Shown: positions 22,910 through 34,976, counted from the stretch's first letter. The stretch: 64,000 nucleotides of DNA from Kwoniella bestiolae CBS 10118 (GCF_000512585.2 NC_089242.1:3906001-3970000), one strand, 5' to 3'. Notes: generated by a model from the letters alone, not told the origin. Program-made: numbers and translations.

Positions 22910-24118
22910 ACGCGTCTGTGCAGAGATGAGGGGGGGATGAAGGGAAAAGATCTGCATGCTGTAACCCGACTTTAACCCTGAGACCCCACTGGTGTCGATC
23001 CCTTTGATCGCATGGCCAGACACATGGTTACGAACGAACAACCCTTCTGCTAGTAAAGCATTGATGCTTGTATTTGAAAGCCAGGCAAAAGGACTAGAGT
23101 CGACGCCTCAAGCTCAAGCCTTGCCGGATCGGCGTCTCATCTCATAAGCATGCGCGGATCCTTCCTCTTGTATCTCGGTTGCCATCCATCAGCTACTGTA
23201 CGTGCCTCTCAATTCCGACCGATCAGGGTTGGAGGATGTCACCCTCGTCAAGCCATACAACGTGATGGACGCCTTATTCCTACACTTGCATAGGAGTCGT
23301 ATCTTTGTATGCTGTCATATCGACGGCAGGGTTGGTCGCTGCCGAATAGCCTTGATTATCCAGGACTAGTGACCTCATTCGAAAGAGATATGACGGCTAT
23401 AACTCTGCGGACAGCGATACACTACGTGCGGTGATGCAACTTGTTAAAACCGGTGATGGACGAGTATGGTCAAGAGGACATAGCTCTACTGGGCGCATCG
23501 TGACTGATCTGGCGAGAGTTGCGTTGGTCCGGTCGTCCTTGGTGCTTACTCACTACCTACAGTATATAGCAGCCAATAACCTGTAGGAATTGATATGACC
23601 GATGACTGATCAACATGGTCCGCATCATGGTAAGACCTCGGAATGTATGCCAATACGGCCTCAACCTCACAGTCAGCCTTTGATCCGCCATACAGTAGTA
23701 TCCCTCAAGGCCAACTTCGATGGCCATTGTAGCTCGACACAGCATGACCATCATGACGGTTCTCACGAGAAGGCAACTAGCGAAGACTACTGCTTAGCAG
23801 GACACCGGAAGTCCGATGCGGATCAGTGTTCTTTACTGGACAGCACAATGTACCGCATGACAGTTAGATTGTCAACGCTGTACATCCCATCCATACGCAA
23901 GCTGTGAGAGTGATGATGATCTATCCTTGCTTACTGTCGTGTATGCATGACTGACACGTAGAGTATCGTCCATGAGATGTACTGTATGTATACGGTATAT
24001 ACTGTACCCTGAATCTTCTTTTGCATAGTGACAGTCGCGTCGACGTGGAGCTTGCCACCATACCATACTACCACACTACAGTTTATGCTGATTCATCCAT
24101 CCATCCACCATCCGCCGT

Positions 24119-24126
24119 TATAAATA
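24119..24126 (+). promoter_or_regulatory. TATA box of PDI gene
   Basis: TATAAATA about 75 bp upstream of the PDI start codon, followed by a CT-rich stretch (CTTCTCTCTTCTTACC), as expected for a highly expressed fungal promoter. Confidence 0.6.
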
Positions 24127-24197
24127 CCTTTAATCTTCTCTCTTCTTACCTTACTATCCTTCCTCACCAACAAGCCAAGCATCAAACACAATACAAA

Positions 24198-26457
24198 ATG
24201 AAGATCTCATCAGGCTTAACACTAGCTTTGACAGCCCTGCTCCCAGCTCTGACTTCGGTCGTAGCTTCGGACGTGATTGATCTTGCGGAGGATACGTTCA
24301 AGGGGGAAGTGTACGGTGAGGATCTGGCTTTGGTAGAGTGAGTGTTTACCTCTTTCTCAGTCAAGGTCGAGGTCATGATCAGGACTAGGGCTGGCGGTGA
24401 GCGCAGGGGGAAGAGTAGACGGAGATAGCGATAGAAGATGAGGGGAGATGTATGGCTCTGATTGATGTTGGGGGAACAGTTGCTGATCAATGATTTGTCG
24501 TTCTACTTACAGGTTCTTCGCTCCTTGTATGTTCACTTCCCCTATCTTACTTTCTTGTGCGCGACAGATATACTAACCTGCATCTCATTGATAAGGGTGT
24601 GGACATTGCAAGAAGTGAGTTAGCATTCCACTTACACCTCCTGTCCAGTTCGACCTACGCTACATAAGCTGACGTACCACTACAGCCTCGCACCGCACTA
24701 CGAAGAAGCAGCCACCGAACTCCAAAAAAAAGGCATCAAGCTCGCCAAAGTAGACTGCACAGAGCAAGCCAACCTGTGTCAAGAGTACGGTGTCAATGGG
24801 TACCCCACCCTCAAGGTGTTCAGGAATGGTACGCCCACGGATTACACGGGTCCTAGGAAGGCTGATGGGATTATCAGTTATATGATCAAGTGGGTGGACT
24901 TGTTCTCACTCTCAGCTTATAGAGATGAACGAGAGACTAGAAGGCTGACGTTTATGTGGACTCGTCTAGACAATCCCTTCCTGCTGTGTCTGATGTTACT
25001 CCTGATTCTCACGCTGAATTCATCAAGTCTGACAAAGTGTGAGTGGTACCTCTTCGCGCACCTCTTCACTGGACATATGTCCTGTTATCATTCTACTATA
25101 TCCCCACTTCCCATGTTCATGTATCCAACGAATCGTTACTAACCCTTCTTCCGCATGTGTAGCGTCCTCGTCGCCTACGGAGACGCTTCCCACCCAATCC
25201 CCACCGCTTACTCAGAGTACGCCAACGTTGCCCGAGATTCCTACCTCTTCGGTCAATTCACCGATTCCTCCCTCCCCTCCCTCCCCTCCCTCCCCGAATC
25301 CCCCTCTCTCCCAGTGATCGTCCTGTACAAATCGTTCGACGAGGGATACTCCATTCTCCCCTCTTCCGACCTTTCCTCCCTTGACGTCAGCCAACTAACC
25401 GAATTCGTCAAGACCAACTCCGTCCCGCTATTCGACGAGATCTCCCCAGAGAACTTCGGTACCTACGCTGAACAAGGCCTCCCCATCGCCTACCTCTTCG
25501 CCGACCCTGCTGAATCATCCTCAAGGGACAAGCTGGTTGAGGAGCTGAAATCTACCGCCAAGGAATTGAAGGGGAAAATAAACTTTGTGCATATCGACGC
25601 CATCAAATTTGTAGATCACGGTAAATCCTTGAACCTCCCAGGAGACAACTGGCCGGCATTCGTCATCCAAGATCTTGCTGCCCAAACCAAATACCCATTA
25701 CAGAACGAGGCTGTCTCAGCGAAGAGCGTTAAAGCGTTCTTGGAGAAGTTTGTGGCTGGGGAGATCCAACCTTCGATCAAGTCGGCGCCGATCCCTGCGA
25801 AACAGGATGAACCGGTTTACAAGCTTGTGGCGGACGATTGGGAGAACGTCTTTGGCGATTTGGAGAAGGACGTGTTTGCAGAGTTCTTTGCGCCTTGGTG
25901 TGGACACTGTCGTGAGTGGGGCTGTCTTTCATTACCCAAACGAGGATCTTCTTTTGGGTTCCTTGTCACGTCTGAGTAAATTCAAGTACAACCAGAATAA
26001 ACTCTCACTATCCCTATCTCTTGTGTGATATCTTAGCAGGGCGTTGAGCTGATATCTACATTTCCTTTAATAGAACGACTCGCTCCTATCTGGGATACCT
26101 TGGCTGAGAAATACGCTTCCAACTCCAACATCTTAATGTGAGTCGGAACTCAATTTATCTAAATCCAAAGAATGAACGCTAATTTATGAAATTGTGTATA
26201 GCGCTCAAATGGACGCCACCGAGAACGACATCCCCCCCGCTGCTCCCTTCAAGGTCCAAGGTTTCCCCACTCTTAAATTCCGAGCTGCCGGTTCATCCGA
26301 GTTCATCGATTATAACGGTGATAGGAGTTTGGACTCTTTGGTTGAGTTTGTTGAAACTCACCGAAAGTCTTCTGGTGGTGAGGGTGCCGCTGGTGGAGCC
26401 GAGGTCGATGAGGAGGTTTGGGAGGATGAGGAGGCTCCTGAGCATGATGAGCTTTAG
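24198..26457 (+). CDS. PDI1: Protein disulfide isomerase (ER)
   Basis: Forms and rearranges disulfides in the ER lumen. Eight exons: 24198-24337, 24513-24526, 24596-24614, 24686-24889, 24970-25038, 25163-25911, 26074-26137, 26202-26457 (about 504 aa, normal for PDI). The signal peptide is MKISSGLTLALTALLPALTS, cleaved near SVVAS. Thioredoxin-type a domain has CGHC at residues ~53-56, the a' domain has CGHC at ~395-398, and both are preceded by FFAPW. The two redox-inactive b domains lie between. The C terminus is Glu/Asp-rich and ends in the ER-retention signal HDEL. The first active site is cut by two introns, leaving micro-exons of 14 and 19 nt. An SLPSLPSLP repeat at ~25265-25305 in the first b domain is encoded by a CCTCCCTCC repeat. 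Confidence 0.96.
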
Positions 26458-27739
26458 GGTGGGTAGGGTGATATGAGATAGATAGGAAGCATGTGATGAT
26501 GTGAAGGAATGCTCGAGATATAAAAGGAGAGGGGGAGAGAAGATATTGCTGCTATCATGTTGATACTATCTGGGGATGCATGATTATACCCAGTATACTA
26601 TCATCCCACGTGTACCCTTCCTTTGATTACTAACAGTTGACATCAACCTGACTCGACTGACTCATCTACTAATGTATTTGATGGTGATGATGTAATACTT
26701 CAACATATAACAGATATAAACACGCCCTTGCCATCCCCCTTCTTTCTCTTTTTTCTTTCTTCTTTTCTCTCAGCGACCACTAATCAAACAGACACCATCC
26801 AAGTGAGCACTCACCACACCTCATCCCTCCAATCCTATTCTCGATCCTGTGTGCTGATTATTCGCCACCCCTTCACCCACCCACCCAGCATGAGAGAGAA
26901 TGGAAGAAGAAGAGACAAAGGAAGTTGAGGCAAAAGAGAAGGAAGATGAAGGCTAGGTCGAGGGTGAGCCGGTCTTCAAGCACACAAATACGTTGTAGGT
27001 GCATAACAGCTGACGCATAGTGGTAGATGATCGAGATGCCATCGTGAGACACACCCCAACCCATCCGAATATGACAAACGGTGGCAGGAGGAACACTGGA
27101 AAGGGGTGATTGGGGAGACGAGGAGGAGGAATGTTATGATGGTAGTTGTTAGCAGGAGAGTATTATCTGTTTATTGTGATATGATATTGACGAGATGAAT
27201 GAAGCGTCATGACTTCAATTCCAATCTCAGTGCAGATACGATGCATATCCAAGTCTGCAAAGCCACCTTGTCCAATCTCTAATGTGACAATCAACAACAT
27301 AACGTGTGCGTGTGCTATCTGGGCCTTCGAACACGCCCCTCCTTCCCCTACACACACACATTCCCTTCCTTCCTCACTTTCCTGCCGTGTTGACGAACGC
27401 AAACACGCACACTTTGATAGCCTCATCCATAACTCGTGCTCGCATGCTCTTCACTCTTTGACAGCATGTAGTCTCACCGTCATACAATCCCAGTACGGTG
27501 GGTGGTGGTGGTCATTCAAAGTGGAGGTGGTCCGTTCCTAGTTTGTTACGATACGACAATCGTTGGATAAACAAATCCATCCTCTCTCTTCCTCTCCTCT
27601 CCTTGCTCATTGCTTTACCTCGTCTATCAAACACATCACGAATACTATCAGCATATACCGTGTATCAAAGATTATACGAGGTACTGGTATTGCTTTACGC
27701 TCTTTCCGACCCTTCTCGAGCAGATCTTCTTCCTTCAAC
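26458..27739. other. Intergenic, PDI to N-terminal methyltransferase
   Basis: About 1.28 kb without a convincing gene. Contains a CA/CACACACA stretch near 27350-27360 and CT-rich blocks at 26735-26770 and 27580-27605 leading to the next start codon. A long leader or noncoding transcript is possible but cannot be shown. Confidence 0.45.
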
Positions 27740-29624
27740 ATGGTACGTCTTGTGCTTCTCCTTACCTACCCAACCTGGATATCTAGTTGACTTCTCCCTA
27801 CACGGGGGCGATATAGCCATCCTTAGATGTAAGCGCACTTCTCAAATGACCTATCGCTGCACTGTCACTAATACTCAATACTGACAACATCCCCTCCCAG
27901 GCACCCGACGCAAAACGACACAAACCCAATACCAACACCACCTCGAAACCAGGCTCAGCCCTAGGTTCAGCATTGAAGAAGAAAGCACCTCCCGGACCGG
28001 TGTACGAGAAGGGGATAGAGTATTGGGATAAGGTCGATGCGAGTGTGAATGGGGTGTTGGGGGGTTATGGCGAAGGTGTGAGTTGCGGTCTAGCTTTTTG
28101 GTGAGGTTTCGAGCCGGACTTGAAGGTGAAGAGCAGAAGGTGTTGTGGGGTGGGATCAAAGTTGAGATTGGTTTCGATCATTGGAGGGATCTCATGGTCA
28201 TGTGCTGCAATACGAGGCTACACATCCAACATCCTATTCCCATTCCAGCCTGCATGACCCTCACATTCATGCGAATGTACTTCAGCTAACACCCATGCTC
28301 AACAGCCCGTCCCGCACATCGAGCAACTCTCCTCGCGCCTCCTCCTCCTCTCCCTCATCCCCTCATTATCCCCCTTCCCCAACCCTTTGACTCCTGAACC
28401 TACACTGCGCCCCCTCCCCTCGCACCGAAGGACAGTATTGGACGTAGGAGCAGGTATAGGCCGAGTAACGCGTCATGTCCTGCTACCACTATTCGACGAC
28501 GTCGTCTTGGTTGAACCGGTAGATAAGTTCGTGAGGGAGGGGTATAGAGCTGCGTCAGAGGGTGAATGGAGGGATCTACCTTCTGGTACGAGTAATGATC
28601 TTGAGCAGAAGAGGAGGGTGGAGCAGCAGAGACAAGATATAAAAGATGGGAAGGGGAGAGGTAAACGTGTGAGATTCGTTAAGAGGGGATTACAGGATTT
28701 TGATCCGAGGGAACCTGTGGATGATCAGGCTGAGGAGGTCGGGTTGGTAGCTTCGCCGAAAGGTGAGATTGGGGGTGAGGGGGGATGTATAGAGGATGAG
28801 GTAGTTTATGATGTGTGAGTGGATGGTGTGTCGTCGAACTCAGCAAAATCCTCCGTGGATGGTGTATGCTTACTTAGCTTGTGTAATTTAGGATCTGGTG
28901 TCAATGGTGTTTGGGTGAGTCTCATTCTGTAGGAGTACCAAACTTCATTATCGATATAAGCCTTTTAGGTTTAGGGGAAGGCTTTCCCTTCTAGCTTATG
29001 ATCTACGATCACTCCCTTTTCCCATTTCGAGAGAGGATGTAAGGATATTTAGCTGAATACCCCATCGTATCTAGGCCACATGAACCACGAAGACTTAGTA
29101 AACTTCCTTCGAACAGCCAAGAAAGCGCTCAGGGAGGGAGACGACCATTATATATTCGTCAAGGAGAACTGCTGTGATGATGCGCCTGGTGGAGTAGGGC
29201 AGGAGTTCTTGGACGAGGAGGACTCGAGTTTGACTAGGTGAGTGATCATTTTCACTCTTGAGGGTTGGACATGATACGTGATCAAGGTCATCAGTTGAGA
29301 GAACCGTTATGTCATAAGCCTGAGCAGAACGCTTTGATCTCGCCTGCCTATATTAACATTGTTGATGATGCGAGGTATATATGCTGACTAGTTTTCAATC
29401 ATATCACCAGGTCGCACCAGAAATGGGTGGATTGTTTCCACGAAGCTGGATTGACGGTCGTTAGAGAGGAGATTCAGCAAGGTATGCCTGATGAGTTGTT
29501 TGTGGTCAAGACGTGAGTGCAACTATCTTAGTGGCTTGGTCTTTCAGTATAGTTTTCATGACCTCCATCGAGTATGCTCATGCTGATCAACGAGTTCTCG
29601 ATTCACAGCTGGGCTCTTCAATAA
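27740..29624 (+). CDS. TAE1: N-terminal Xaa-Pro-Lys alpha-N-methyltransferase (NTMT1/Tae1 family)
   Basis: SAM-dependent enzyme that methylates the alpha-amino group of proteins starting X-Pro-Lys, including ribosomal proteins. Seven exons: 27740-27742 (the ATG alone), 27901-28077, 28306-28814, 28892-28914, 29075-29237, 29411-29512, 29609-29624 (about 330 aa). The family opening YEKGIEYWDKVDASVNGVLG is followed by the SAM-binding motif TVLDVGAGIGRVTRHVL, an acidic VEPV, the WCQWCLGHMNHEDLVNFL motif, and a C-terminal FVKENCC...  with VVKTWALQ. A low-complexity, charged insertion (residues ~140-220) makes it longer than the ~230-aa yeast and human enzymes. The start-codon-only exon is inferred from the GTACGT donor directly after ATG and an acceptor at 27900 that restores frame. 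Confidence 0.88.
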
Positions 29625-30372
29625 GGTACTACTCGTTGGGTATGAGCAGAAGGGGCACACTAGTGTAGATGAGGAGTCTTCTGGAGAGCTCTAGGAAGGG
29701 ATCGCAGTTAGGTATCATGTTTTGTTCGAAATGCATTTATGATTTTTCAAGTCCATGATCACTCGAGCATTTGCACTGAACATGAATGAACAGCATGCAG
29801 GTCTGTCCTCGTAGAGAGAGCTGGGTCTGTTAAAAGCAGAAAACAAACACAAGTTAGAATGAACAGCTGTTAAAACAGATGGCGTGGTAATCGGTGATAA
29901 GAGTGTGTTCTGCTATATCCGATGGACTGAAACAGCGCGACACAGACTGATGAGCAGAATGCCACATTGATTTCTCCGAACTATGTCTCCCTCTGTATGG
30001 TGCTAGTGCCACTTTCACTGTTTTGGTGTGTTTTGGTACATGGTGTGTGCTTGTACGGTGGATTGGCTCTACAGTGGTGTTGCTGCTGCTCTGCACCTCT
30101 CCACCCATCGTCCCTATCGATTAAAGGTTTTATCTCCAAAATTGTTGATACGTGCTTCTTCATCCTTCAAGGTATACACCCCTCAAGTTCGGTACGTCGG
30201 TTTAGTATAAGATATAAGAAGAAAAGAGAGGTGCTGACTGTAGATTCTGTATCCCCCATCTTCCTATCGACACTTTCACCATCGCCATCACCAATTGATC
30301 TATCGATTCGGAAATTTTACCCAACCTATCCATCCCACTTCATCTTCACAAACGTTCACGTACACAGCAAAA
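29625..30372. other. Promoter region of eL32
   Basis: No gene seen. Includes the 3' flank of the methyltransferase gene and the promoter and leader of the ribosomal-protein gene. Confidence 0.5.
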
Positions 30373-31473
30373 ATGCCTGCCCACATCCCCATCGTGAAGA
30401 AGCGAACAAAGACCTTCAAGAGGCATCAATCCGACCGATACCACGGTGTCAAGGAGTCATGGAGGAAGCCCAAGGGTATTGATAACAGAGTGGGTATTGG
30501 TTTTAGTCTTAGGTTGGGATGGGATCGATCGTGGATATAAGGATGAGGATGAGCTTGGCTTGGATTCAACTAGATACAATGAGAGTTGGTGGGAGGATGA
30601 AGGAAGGGAGGTGCAGATGGACTGGTCGTTGATCGATGTTTGGTGGAATGTCGTTGGGAGTTGGAGTGATCGTGTTGGAGTGGAGACGAGAACAATGGAT
30701 TGGACATAGTCATCGTTCGAGGCATGCGGTGTAGAGGGCATCACCCCATACCTGTGTCATCGAACGATGATCGTTGTCTACCCAATGTTTCGCACACGCC
30801 TTATACCATCTATCCATGATTGATCTGCTTGGACTCCAGCCTATACGAACTGCATTATACTGACCACAACCCATCTTACAGGTCCGAAGAAGATTCAAGG
30901 GTCAACTCCCCATGCCCAAGATCGGGTAAGTGGCATCTCTACCTCTCGTCAACCATCGGTGACAATCACCACCTACCTATCCCTCATTTATCCCACACCA
31001 CAAACACTCTCGCTTACGCTCGGATTTTCGATTAGTTACGGTTCCAACAAAAAGACCAAGCACCTCTTACCCTCCGGCCACAAGGAACTTTTGGTCCACA
31101 ACCTCTCTGAACTCGAACTCTTGCTCATGCACTCTGGTAAATACGCTGCCTCGATCGCTCACGGTGTATCGAGCAAGAAGAGAGTGGAGCTCGTTGCTCG
31201 AGCTAAGGTCTTGGGTGTCAAGTGAGTATACGTTTACCTTCTTTCATCATGGAGCTAGAGGGACCCGAGTCGGGTACGAGAAGTCATTAGGAGCTTGAAA
31301 ACTCGCTGGTTCGAAGGGTTGATACGAATCAAACTCTAAGTGGAAAGCGGAACAGGTGGAAATGGAATACAACGACATGAGCATACCGCCTTTAGATCAG
31401 ACGCTGATACTCTTCGCTTCCACTTCGCAGGATCACCAACCCCAACGCTAAACTCAGAACCGAGGAAGCTTAG
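30373..31473 (+). CDS. RPL32: 60S ribosomal protein eL32
   Basis: Structural protein of the large ribosomal subunit. Four exons: 30373-30489, 30882-30925, 31036-31221, 31431-31473 (about 129 aa, the usual eL32 length). Family signatures: IVKKRTKTFKRHQSDRY, VKESWRKPKGIDNRVRRRFK, MPKIGYGSNKKTKHLLPSGH, then LLMHSGKYAASIAHGVSSKK and a final TNPNAKLRTEE. The first intron is 392 nt and the third 209 nt, far longer than introns in neighbouring genes. Ribosomal-protein introns often host snoRNAs or autoregulatory structures; a strong hairpin sits in intron 1 (see separate entry). Confidence 0.97.
30710..30770 (+). other. Perfect inverted repeat in eL32 intron 1
   Basis: Arms 30710-30720 (TCATCGTTCGA) and 30760-30770 (TCGAACGATGA) are exactly complementary over 11 bp with a 39-nt loop, which itself can pair GGTG with CACC. 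On RNA this would form a stable stem inside the 392-nt intron. It could be part of an intron-encoded small RNA or a splicing control element; clear C/D boxes were not found. Confidence 0.5.
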
Positions 31474-33338
31474 ATTGACACAGACCCAATCTGAGTTTTT
31501 ATATATCATCATTATTTCCTTTGGGCTGGTTAAAGCGGAAGAGATGTATGATTTTGCATGACCAACAAATTGTGATGCAGAGCAGATACTAGGAATGGCG
31601 TTATGGTGATCCAGAGCTGATCGGTGTTGAACGTGATTTTCTCATTACAATGGGTCAAAGTGTGTTGGTGCATAGTGGTGGAAAGGTGTTTTGATTTCGA
31701 GTCGCTGGATTGGTTACAGACAATGATCGACGACATAATCCTCTTCCGCACGCTCTGTTCAAGTAGGCGCAACAGGCGATGATCTCAAGCCACTGGATTG
31801 AAAGTCACCTTACGGTGCATGGTTGAGCTGGAATGCTGTCCGGCAACTTCAAGCTTTGTACTTTGCTCACAATTGATCTGACTTCCAAATGCCTCAGCCC
31901 CTCACTGGATTCCCTTCAACACTTACCACCCCTTCAGCACCAAGCATGAGAGGACTGATCGATGAGTCTCATCAACTACGAGTTGACAACAGCAAGATGT
32001 ACATTGAATCAAGGTCATATCGCAGGACTCCTACCTGGTTGCACCGCGATCTTGCCTCTACTCCACAGAAGAGACCGAGTCAAATGAGATCCTTCGTCTT
32101 GATACTGCTCTGACCCTTCGCTAGGCGAAGAACAGAGAGCGAATATAATGAGAGAGGGGAAATACCACTTGGATTCGTTGTCGCACCTAGAATACTGACT
32201 GTGCTAGTGAGGCCATACGATGACTCGTCTACTTACTGGCAGACATACAGTACCTCCTGAATGAACCAAAAAATAAATGGGCATGGTATGGCACGGCATG
32301 CTGATCAGGATCAGGCTATCTGTGCGCTATGCGCTATGAGTACAAAGGGGTAACAGCGATGCTACCTGGCAAGAGAAGGGCAGACTACGATTCCAAATCA
32401 TTCAATCATTACCCCCACCAAGCTTATCTATAATTTGCGGCTCAATGAGCCCATCCCATTCCAACAGTGTCATCCCATGCACCCTACTGGTACCGATGTG
32501 AGAGTACTGTCTCAGAACGAGCACCCTGCCCAACTCGGACTCAGTAATCATACATTTTGCCCGATTCATTGACTGCATGAGTAATTATTCGTACTTATCT
32601 TCGGAATCCGATCCACCGGAAATCCAATCCCGGAACTTACGGAATCCCCCACTCTTAGCATGATTTCCTTATCTATACCTCACCATCTACTTCTGCTCAA
32701 CCTATTAACCAATCATTCGATTGTCTTCGACATCGGTCAATAATGCACTACGCTACATGCCGTTCTCATTCCCGATCCGAAAGAACAGACCCTCACCGGG
32801 ACTGAGACTTGTCCTTGGCATACGATGACAACCCCAAATCTCACTTCCCGTTTCCTCATGTTACGAGTACAGCACTGAAGTTGATTGAGATTGTTCGTTC
32901 CTTAACGCCCCGATAACTGATTGAACTTACCATAAAATCCATATTGCCTTGTCTCTCCTTACCTCCTCCAGATCATCATGAAATATATCCTAATGCGGTC
33001 GGTCGAAGCCTGAAGACCTCTTTTCTCAACTTCCCTTGACCCGGTACGCCTCTCACAATACCCTCACCTCATGGTACTTGAACATGATAGGTTGATACCT
33101 ATGAACTCACTCGATCAGGTCTATCTTATCGTCCAGTCCACATGTATATTATCGGGATCTTACCGTCTGTTCGGACTACTGTCCGCCAAAATGGAGGTGA
33201 TCTCTTCAAATTGTAGATAAGCATTCATCGTCTCAAGGTATATAAAGTATTGACAAAGCAAATGAAGATCTGCTGCTCCCTTACCTTACCCACCTCATCA
33301 GAGATACGTCCACGGCCTCAGCTAGAAACAGAGCAAAG
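31474..33338. other. Long intergenic region, eL32 to asparaginase
   Basis: About 1.87 kb. An ATG frame at 31889-32113 (74 codons) exists but lacks strong coding character. Nothing else recognised. The right end holds the asparaginase promoter. Confidence 0.45.
33239..33247 (+). promoter_or_regulatory. TATA box of asparaginase-like gene
   Basis: TATATAAAG about 90 bp upstream of the ATG at 33339. Confidence 0.55.
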
Positions 33339-34976
33339 ATGTTCAAGAGCCTATTGACCCTCGCTGCGGTATGTGCGACCACCGTAGTCTCAGCTTCGCC
33401 CGTCACCGTCAAGCGAGATGATTTCGGGTTGGAATGGATCTCCAAGGACTCGTCGTTGCCTAAGGTCGTGTAAGTAGACATATCTCAACATGACCACATA
33501 TATCTCACCAGAGTCAAATGACCATCTGAGAAACAAGACACTGAGATTCTGCAATATGACGCACATAGCCTATACAACACCGGCGGGACTATCGTCTCAA
33601 CCTCCAACTATTCCACAATAGACAACGTAAACTACGGTTCCGGTCCTCGAGTCCTCCCAGAATACCTCCTAGGGAACTACAGCGTCATCCTCGACAAGGC
33701 TCAAATCGCCATTGTGGACATGTCCAAAGCTGGTGGATCGTCGAATCTCAATTCTACGCTGTACTTCAACGTATCGAGAGCTGCAAACGAGCATTTGTGT
33801 AGCGAGGGGAGTGATATAGATGGGGCGGTTATGTTCCATGGGACGAATACTGAGGAGGATACTGTGAGTGTATTGCCAATCTCTTACCTGACCTTATTGG
33901 TCACAATTGTGTTGTAATACTCCAACTGACAATCACTCATGTGCCCCAATAGTTCTTCGGAGTCGACCTCACCTTAAACTGCTCCAAACCCTTCGTCGCG
34001 ACCGGAGCGATGCGCCCCGAATCATACATCTCAAACGACGGTCCCTCAAACTTCTACCAGGCCGTAGCTGTCGCAGCAGACCCCAAAGCGCGGGATAGAG
34101 GAGCGTTAGTAGTATTCAACGATCGAATCTCATCAGCATTCTACACCATCAAGACCAACGGTAATACCCCCGACACGTTTAAGGCGTTGGAACAAGGCAA
34201 CCTTGGGGCATGTTTGGGAGGGCAACCATATTGGTTCTTTGAGAGTTCGTACCCTGTTGCGAGGTATCATTTTGATCTGTCTGGTATGGAGAGTGGGGAG
34301 GATCTGCCACACGTTGTGGTACTCTTCGGTTCTCGTAAGTCCACTTCATCAAAACAAACTTTTGTTTATAAGGTATAAAATGTGAGGTCTGAGCTGATCT
34401 CCCTCGTCTCGTTGTATATGCAGAGGGCTTCGATACTTCTCTCATGTACGCAGCCGTAGCCAACGGAGCCAAGTGAGTACCATCTTACCTCCTATTTTCC
34501 CCAAGCCCAAGTATCAGAACTGACCTTGAGACCTTCCCCGCATCGCAGAGGAATCGTCATCATGGGTGCCGGAGCCGGACAACTCTCCACAGCAGCCGTA
34601 GCAGCCGCCGGCGAGTTGAAATCCCAAGGTGTTCCCGTGGTTGCTTCCCTGAGACCCGTCACTGGAGCCTCCCCTCCTAAACCATTCGAGCAGAACTAGT
34701 AAGTCAAGTCAAACTTCTTCTCGACCCTTCCCTACCTCCGATCTGTCAAACCAGATCCGATGAAACGACTCTCTCTCTCCGCATACTGGAGGTACATGCT
34801 GATACATCGTATCTCACCGCAGCATCTCATCAGGATACATGCAAGCTGGTAAAGCACGAATTCAACTTCAACTCTGTCTCGCAACAGGTATGGGCTGGGA
34901 AGGGTGTCGGGATGTCTTCGAGAAGGATATGAGGGAAGTCATCTACAATGATGCTACGTCGTACTACTTCTCTTAG
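33339..34976 (+). CDS. Secreted type II L-asparaginase-like protein
   Basis: Type II asparaginases hydrolyse extracellular asparagine to aspartate and ammonia for nitrogen supply. Six exons: 33339-33469, 33569-33863, 33953-34334, 34424-34472, 34549-34698, 34823-34976 (about 386 aa). The signal peptide is MFKSLLTLAAVCATTVVSA. The first catalytic motif LYNTGGTIVS carries the nucleophilic Thr (~51). The second motif reads HGTNTEEDT (~134-142), where the family normally has HGTDTMEET: the catalytic Thr is kept but the following Asp is Asn (~137). Downstream, ATGAMRPESYISNDGPSNFY and VVFNDRISSAFYTIKTN are typical, as is the C-terminal GKARIQLQLCLATG. Several N-glycosylation sequons (NYS, NST, NVS) fit secretion. 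Family is firm; activity is in question because of the Asp-to-Asn change. Confidence 0.88.

Larger units (their letters stand above)
22437..24197. other. Long intergenic region before PDI
   Basis: About 1.76 kb with no confident gene. A His-rich short frame begins at an ATG near 23602 (MTDQHGPHHGKTSECM) and stays open for 101 codons, but has no supporting features. Contains an AAAAGG tandem repeat (22885-22909) and, at the right end, the PDI promoter. Confidence 0.45.

Noticed and set aside
23602..23907. 101-codon His-rich plus-strand frame
   Set aside because: It has an ATG but no promoter, domain or splice support, and a GTAAGA donor-like site falls just after the start. Not enough to call a gene.
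25262..25305. CCTCCCTCC repeat as an intergenic microsatellite
   Set aside because: It lies in PDI exon 6 and encodes SLPSLPSLP in frame.
31222..31430. Possible tRNA-like B-box (GGTTCGAAGG) in eL32 intron 3
   Set aside because: No matching A-box or acceptor stem; the consensus GGTTCGANNC is not met.
31889..32113. 74-codon plus-strand frame in the eL32-asparaginase gap
   Set aside because: Weak coding character and no splice or promoter signals; could be chance.
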